From Verrucomicrobiia bacterium (GTDB lineage Bacteria > Verrucomicrobiota > Verrucomicrobiia > Verrucomicrobiales > DEV007): 36,992 bases of DNA. Positions 33,842-36,992 of this stretch are shown here, one piece after another. Positions within the stretch are counted from its first letter, which is position 1. Each line of letters starts with the position of its first letter. Where the stretch lies: NCBI GenBank assembly GCA_020439945.1, contig JAGRPB010000037.1:1-36992 (forward strand), in the 5' to 3' direction. The notes beneath the pieces were generated by a model, which was given only the letters and a program-made list of their open reading frames with translations, searched no databases and was not told the origin of the DNA. The translations under genes were made by a program, and so were the position numbers.

Positions 33842-33940
33842 AGGGAAAAAAATTAGTTTGAAGGGCGTGTGGCTTAGAAGACACATCCCAAATCGGAATG
33901 TATCCGGCTTTCCGAATGTCGATCAAACCTCTACCCCTAT

Positions 33941-33980
33941 GTCGGAGCGAGCTGTCGGCAGGCAGTGACGTCGCTCTGAC
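33941..33980. repeat. 10-bp inverted repeat before the SRPBCC gene
   Basis: gtcggagcga (33941-33950) pairs with tcgctctgac (33971-33980) at 9 of 10 positions around a 20-bp loop. It ends 12 bp before the SRPBCC start codon. It may be another small dispersed palindrome or a regulatory hairpin; only one copy is seen. Confidence 0.5.
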
Positions 33981-33992
33981 GCTCTTCAAAAC

Positions 33993-34328
33993 ATGCCCTT
34001 GATCGAACTTGAAACGCAAATCGATGCTCCTATCGATCGCGTTTTCGACCTGGCTCGAAGCATTGACGCCCACATGCCAAGCACGGAGGACTCAAATGAG
34101 AGAGCTGTCGCCGGTCGGATTGCGGGGTTGTTCGAAGACGGTGAGACAGTCACGTGGGAGGCAAAGCATTTTGGGATCAGGCAGAGGCTTTCCGATAGGG
34201 TGACCAAGTTTGATCGACCGCGTCTGTTTCGTGACGAGATGATCGGTGGTGTTTTTTCCTCCATGCATCCCATCCACCGATTTTGCCGACGAAACCCCGC
34301 CGCTAACGAGGGGACCTGTATCTTTTGA
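33993..34328 (+). pseudogene. truncated SRPBCC (START-like) protein
   Basis: 111 codons from ATG 33993. The first 90 residues match the beginning of a bacterial SRPBCC ligand-binding protein closely (IELETQIDAPIDRVFDLARSID, VTWEAKHFGIRQRLSDRVTKFDRPRLFRDEM), but such proteins normally run about 150 residues. After FSSMHPIHRF the frame becomes unrelated and stops at 34328. In the +1 frame the stretch 34260-34320 reads FADETPPLTRGPVSFDAPEP, which looks like the missing continuation, so a one-base indel is likely. Downstream sequence is then taken over by the GNAT start, so the rest of the domain is also gone. Base composition is lower in GC than the bcs genes before it. Confidence 0.7.
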
Positions 34329-34345
34329 CGCACCAGAACCTCCCC

Positions 34346-34951
34346 ATGGCTCCCGATTTCACCATCGTCGAAGATTCGATTCGAAACTGGGAAGAATACG
34401 GGAAAGTACCGATCAGTTATCGGGTTGCGGGGATTTTCGAGGTGGTCTGCCAGAATACAAATCGCGGCGGGGTTTCTCTCGAAGAACGAGCCATTCAAGT
34501 CCCCTACACCAAGGACTACGATGCGCTGGCGGGGGAAGGGCCCTCACGGTGGGCGCGTAACTGGAACGTTTCCAACTGGGGCGTGATTTCCGCATTCGAT
34601 GGACCACGTCGAATCGGTGGCTGCGTGTTGGCCTGGCGGACCGAGGGGTTGGAGCTGCTGGAGGGGAGGGAGGATTTCGTCGTTCTCTGGGATATCCGGG
34701 TGCACCCCGATGAGCGAGGACGAGGCATCGGCTCAGCGCTGTTTTCCGCGGCGGTTGCGTGGGCGAGAGACAGGCGTTGTCGGTTACTGAGGGTGGAAAC
34801 CCAGAACACCAACGTACCGGCTTGCCGTTTCTATGCGGCCCAAGGGTGCGTCCTCCTTCATGTCCATCGATTCGCCTACCCCGATTTGCCCGATGAGGTG
34901 CAATTGATCTGGGAATTGCCCTTGGAGGAAGCACCGACCCGTCCCGGGTGA
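34346..34951 (+). CDS. GNAT-family N-acetyltransferase
   Basis: A 201-residue acetyltransferase starting at ATG 34346 (a TTG at 34325 overlaps the preceding stop). The acetyl-CoA-binding motif is VLWDIRVHPDERGRGIGSALFSAAVAWARDRRC, with R-x-x-G-x-G/A in RGRGIG, and the terminal part VETQNTNVPACRFYAAQGCVLLHVHRFAYPDLPDEVQLIW is the typical NxxAxxFYxxxGF-like ending. A similar family includes the streptothricin acetyltransferases and others of unknown substrate (first half YDALAGEGPSRWARNWNVSNWGVISAFDGPRRIGG). The substrate cannot be told from sequence. It sits behind the damaged SRPBCC gene in a stretch with lower GC, which may be a small acquired insert. A hairpin repeat follows its stop. Confidence 0.88.
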   Translation: MAPDFTIVEDSIRNWEEYGKVPISYRVAGIFEVVCQNTNRGGVSLEERAIQVPYTKDYDALAGEGPSRWARNWNVSNWGVISAFDGPRRIGGCVLAWRTEGLELLEGREDFVVLWDIRVHPDERGRGIGSALFSAAVAWARDRRCRLLRVETQNTNVPACRFYAAQGCVLLHVHRFAYPDLPDEVQLIWELPLEEAPTRPG

Positions 34952-34984
34952 GCGATCGTTTCGGTCTCGATCCATCGTTTGGGG

Positions 34985-35025
34985 TAGTCGACCCTCAAGA
35001 GGGTGCGATGCCGGACCCAACCCTG
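34985..35025. repeat. hairpin repeat, copy C (between convergent genes)
   Basis: On the plus strand, accctcaagagggt at 34991-35004 is a perfect hairpin, and agggt (35000-35004) can instead pair with accct at 35020-35024. On the minus strand the repeat reads CAGGGTTGGGTC-N9-ACCCTCTTGAGGGTCGAC. Its first twelve bases equal copy A exactly. It lies between the GNAT and outer-membrane-protein 3' ends. Confidence 0.6.
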
Positions 35026-35041
35026 TTGAATCAGCCAGATC

Positions 35042-35083
35042 GAAAAATGAAACGACCCGCCCCGAACGAATCGGTGGCGGGCC
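35042..35083 (-). terminator. intrinsic terminator of the Met/His-rich outer-membrane gene
   Basis: On the minus strand, 35 bp after the stop, GGCCCGCC pairs with GGCGGGTC (35076-35083 with 35054-35061; one G-T pair). Inside, CCGA pairs with TCGG around a TTCGT loop. The hairpin is followed by GTTTCATTTTT, a T-rich tail. This has all parts of a rho-independent terminator. Confidence 0.75.
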
Positions 35084-35117
35084 ATTTCCCCCTGGATTGC
35101 GATCAGCGATCGCTCGC

Positions 35118-36218
35118 TTAGAAAGCAAACTGCCAACCGGCGACGAGGCTGTACTCGCGGTCCATGCCGACGCCGTTGAGATCCTGATAGATCGGGGTCA
35201 GGGCCTCGATGGCGAGACGGTGGCCCTTCAACGGACCGCTGACGGCCTTCAGGTTCAGGCCGATGCCGGCTTCGAGGGTGTGGCCGCCGTAGTTCTGCTG
35301 GAAATGCGGCGGGGCGACGTGGTTGTGGGCCCCGTTGTAGTGGCCGTCGATGTCGTCCTCGTAGTGCCAGCCGAGCCGGCCGGAGATACTGGCGGAGTCG
35401 CAGAGGCGAAGCGCGGTCCAGGCGGTCACGTCGACGGCGTCGCCGTAGGAGAATCCGCTGTCGCCTTCATCCTCGAGCCGGAAGGTGCCCTTGCCCTGGG
35501 CGCCCCAGGAGAGGTCGTTGCACTGGCCGAGGTAGGTCAGGCTGGGGGAGAGATCCCAGGTGCCGGAACCGAGTTGCATGCCGTAGGGCAGGTAGACGCC
35601 GTCCTGCTTCTGCTCGACATCGCCGGTGGGGAAGTTGAGGGCGAGGCCGGCGTGGACTCGCTGGGCGCGATCGTCATAGAGCTTGTAGAGCGCGCCGAGG
35701 CTGAAATCGCCGAGGCCCGCGCTGCTGTGTCCGAAGCGACCCGTGTGCCCGCCGCCGTGGCCCATGTCGTGGCCGTGCATCATGCCGTGGGGATTGGCCA
35801 CCAGCTCCATGTCCTTTTCCACGTAGTTGAGCATGGCCATGAAGGTCAGGTTGTCGGTGGGCGCATACATGGCGCTCCACATGTGCATGTGCATGTCCAT
35901 TTCCTCCGCCGCGACGGCATAGCCGCGCTGGAAGACCTGGTGGGTCGAGAGGCTGTCGGTGCCGGCCTGGTGACCGTCCATGTGCATGTACATGTATCGG
36001 TAGCTGAGCATGATCTCGCCGGCCTCGTGGGTGTGGTCGGCCATCACGCCGATGGGCGCGTGGGAATCGACCCGGGAGGCATCCCACGGGAAATCGAAAC
36101 AGGTGCCGCCGGAGGCGATGGGCGCCTTGGCATCGATGGCGTCGGCGACGTCGCCGGCGTGGGAGAGCTGGCTCGCGCCGAGGCCGAGCAGCAGACTGAG
36201 GATGAATGATTTTTTCAT
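35118..36218 (-). CDS. Met/His-rich outer-membrane barrel protein, probably metal-related
   Basis: A 366-residue protein from ATG 36218 with signal peptide MKKSFILSLLLGLGASQLSHAG. The mature part is a predicted outer-membrane beta-barrel: alternating amphipathic strands such as EIMLSYRYMYMHMDGH, LTFMAMLNYVEKDMELV, GDFSLGALYKLYDD, HAGLALNFPTGDV, LAIEALTPIYQDL and the final Phe (SLVAGWQFAF), as in the meta-pathway/transporter barrel family. It is exceptionally rich in Met and His in loops (MDMHMHMW, HGMMHGHDMGHGGGH, HYNGAHNHV), typical of copper or silver binding. The gene behind its promoter side encodes a CxxC membrane protein, fitting metal handling. A clear terminator follows. Transport direction and metal are not known. 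Confidence 0.82.
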   Translation of the reverse strand: MKKSFILSLLLGLGASQLSHAGDVADAIDAKAPIASGGTCFDFPWDASRVDSHAPIGVMADHTHEAGEIMLSYRYMYMHMDGHQAGTDSLSTHQVFQRGYAVAAEEMDMHMHMWSAMYAPTDNLTFMAMLNYVEKDMELVANPHGMMHGHDMGHGGGHTGRFGHSSAGLGDFSLGALYKLYDDRAQRVHAGLALNFPTGDVEQKQDGVYLPYGMQLGSGTWDLSPSLTYLGQCNDLSWGAQGKGTFRLEDEGDSGFSYGDAVDVTAWTALRLCDSASISGRLGWHYEDDIDGHYNGAHNHVAPPHFQQNYGGHTLEAGIGLNLKAVSGPLKGHRLAIEALTPIYQDLNGVGMDREYSLVAGWQFAF

Positions 36219-36395
36219 GATGGTGCGAATGTTTGAAAAAGGTTGATGAGAAATTTCAGAGAGAGCCCGGATGACAAAGATTGCGGTCGTCCGGAACCAG
36301 GGAAAACCTATCGGGCGGGTGCCCGAGGGAGCGAGCGGCACCACCTCGCGAGCGCATGCCGAAACCGTCGGACGCGCTCCTGTCGAGGCGGCGAT

Positions 36396-36851
36396 TCAGG
36401 CCGCGTGAAACGTGACGCCGACTCGAGGCGGCGGGGTGGGCGGCGATTCGAGCTGAGTGCCGGGTTTGGCGTCCGTCTCCACAGCGACCGAGGCAAGAAG
36501 CGGCGACGGCGGCACAAGGCGAAAGTTCCGGTAGGAAGTGGGCACCAGCCGCAGTTCGGTGGTCTCGTGATGATTGGAACCCCGCTCCTCCGAACCGTTC
36601 TCGTGCGACTCGAGACTGGCGGCGCGGGTCATCAGGCAGCGCTGGCAGGGATTCGCGCCGGAGACGATTTCCACGGCGATTTGGGAGATCGATCCCGGGT
36701 GGTCGCTGTTCTGTTGCTCCCAGAGCATCAGCGCCCAAGCGCCGGCCTGCATGCCGATGAGATGAAATCCGGAAACGGAAATCACCGCGGCGATGGCGAG
36801 GGTCTGGGAGACGCGTTGGAACACTGTCGCGACGATGACGATGGGTGCCAT
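36396..36851 (-). CDS. small CxxC membrane protein (DUF2946-like)
   Basis: A 151-residue protein from ATG 36851. One N-terminal hydrophobic segment (about 15-36, TLAIAAVISVSGFHLIGMQAGAW) is followed by a short Cys pair, PCQRCLM with C69 and C72, then a His/Glu-rich and Pro-rich tail (SNHHETTELRLV, LESPPTPPPRVGV). This combination recalls DUF2946 proteins that neighbour copper genes in Proteobacteria, but similarity is weak. It is 177 bp upstream of the Met/His-rich outer-membrane gene on the same strand, so the two may be co-regulated. It is divergent from the prmC-like gene. Confidence 0.5.
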   Translation of the reverse strand: MAPIVIVATVFQRVSQTLAIAAVISVSGFHLIGMQAGAWALMLWEQQNSDHPGSISQIAVEIVSGANPCQRCLMTRAASLESHENGSEERGSNHHETTELRLVPTSYRNFRLVPPSPLLASVAVETDAKPGTQLESPPTPPPRVGVTFHAA

Positions 36852-36934
36852 GGTCGTCAAGTGTGGAATGGAGCGCGTACAGGTCGCTCTTGCAGAGGGA
36901 GGCGGGACGTGAAAGAGGTGAGGCCACGCTCCTC

Positions 36935-36992
36935 ATGGCCACGGTTCTCGACACGCTGCAGAAAGGCACCGCCTACCTCGACAAACACGGGG
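36935..36992 (+). CDS. prmC: start of a probable PrmC (release-factor glutamine methyltransferase), cut by window end
   Basis: The 19 visible codons from ATG 36935 begin MATVLDTLQKGTAYLDKHG. This is how PrmC/HemK N-terminal domains open (a helix leading to the release-factor-binding bundle). PrmC methylates the GGQ glutamine of translation release factors. The catalytic NPPY motif lies outside the window, so the identity rests only on these residues. Confidence 0.45.
   Translation, partial: MATVLDTLQKGTAYLDKHG

Noticed and set aside
35097..36209. Plus-strand open frame rich in Val, His and Ala opposite the outer-membrane gene
   Set aside because: The HVHVHV-like runs are the antisense of the Met/His loops; the minus-strand protein has a signal peptide and a terminator.
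1..36992. Prophage, integrative element, CRISPR array or defence island
   Set aside because: No integrase, transposase, phage structural gene, tRNA attachment site or spaced direct-repeat array was seen; the only repeats are small palindromes and short tandems.

Overview
The window looks like chromosomal DNA from a GC-rich Gram-negative member of the PVC superphylum, most likely a Verrucomicrobiota. The basis is two large secreted PVC-type cytochrome c/beta-propeller dehydrogenases, a DUF1080 protein paired with a formylglycine sulfatase, a DUF5722 glycosidase-like protein, a PQQ-type sugar dehydrogenase, and outer-membrane proteins (BcsC-like, OmpA-like, metal-type porin). No tRNA, rRNA, CRISPR array, phage or transposase gene was seen.

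Layout. 1-1802: a MetE-C-like methyltransferase (cut by the window edge) and a SIS-domain sugar-phosphate protein, separated by a compound palindrome that supplies the last codons of the SIS gene. 1928-4057: DUF1080 protein plus sulfatase, a small polysaccharide-degrading operon. 4105-5536: a cyclic-nucleotide-binding protein converging on an FHA-adenylate cyclase. 5622-7024: MarR regulator divergent from a secreted GH16 glucanase. 7071-8922: MerR-type regulator divergent from an ECF sigma factor, with mirrored operator-like sites between them. 8937-16303: a minus-strand operon fucU, PVC dehydrogenase, PVC dehydrogenase, DUF5722. 16391-19226: envelope genes rodA, a degenerate ABC ATPase and a SanA-type protein. 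19288-22541: a small secreted protein, a PQQ sugar dehydrogenase, a lone ImuA-like protein with an SOS-box-like site, and a small membrane protein. 22713-26966: ilvD, a secreted esterase and a coiled-coil OmpA protein. 27250-33841: a response regulator with PAS, GGDEF and EAL domains, divergent from a bcsB-bcsC pair with no bcsA nearby. 33993-34951: a truncated SRPBCC gene and an intact GNAT gene. 35118-36851: a Met/His-rich outer-membrane protein behind a small CxxC membrane protein, probably metal-related. 36935-end: the first codons of a likely prmC.

The biology is that of a heterotroph living on complex, often sulfated polysaccharides (sulfatase, GH16, DUF1080, DUF5722, fucose mutarotase, sugar dehydrogenases feeding electrons to c-type haem) with second-messenger control (cAMP-type and c-di-GMP-type). 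The most interesting items are the bcsB-bcsC pair without a synthase, the ABC protein that has lost nearly every catalytic motif, the mirrored tandem sites between the MerR and ECF genes, and several small palindromic repeat families, two of which have become part of coding sequence.
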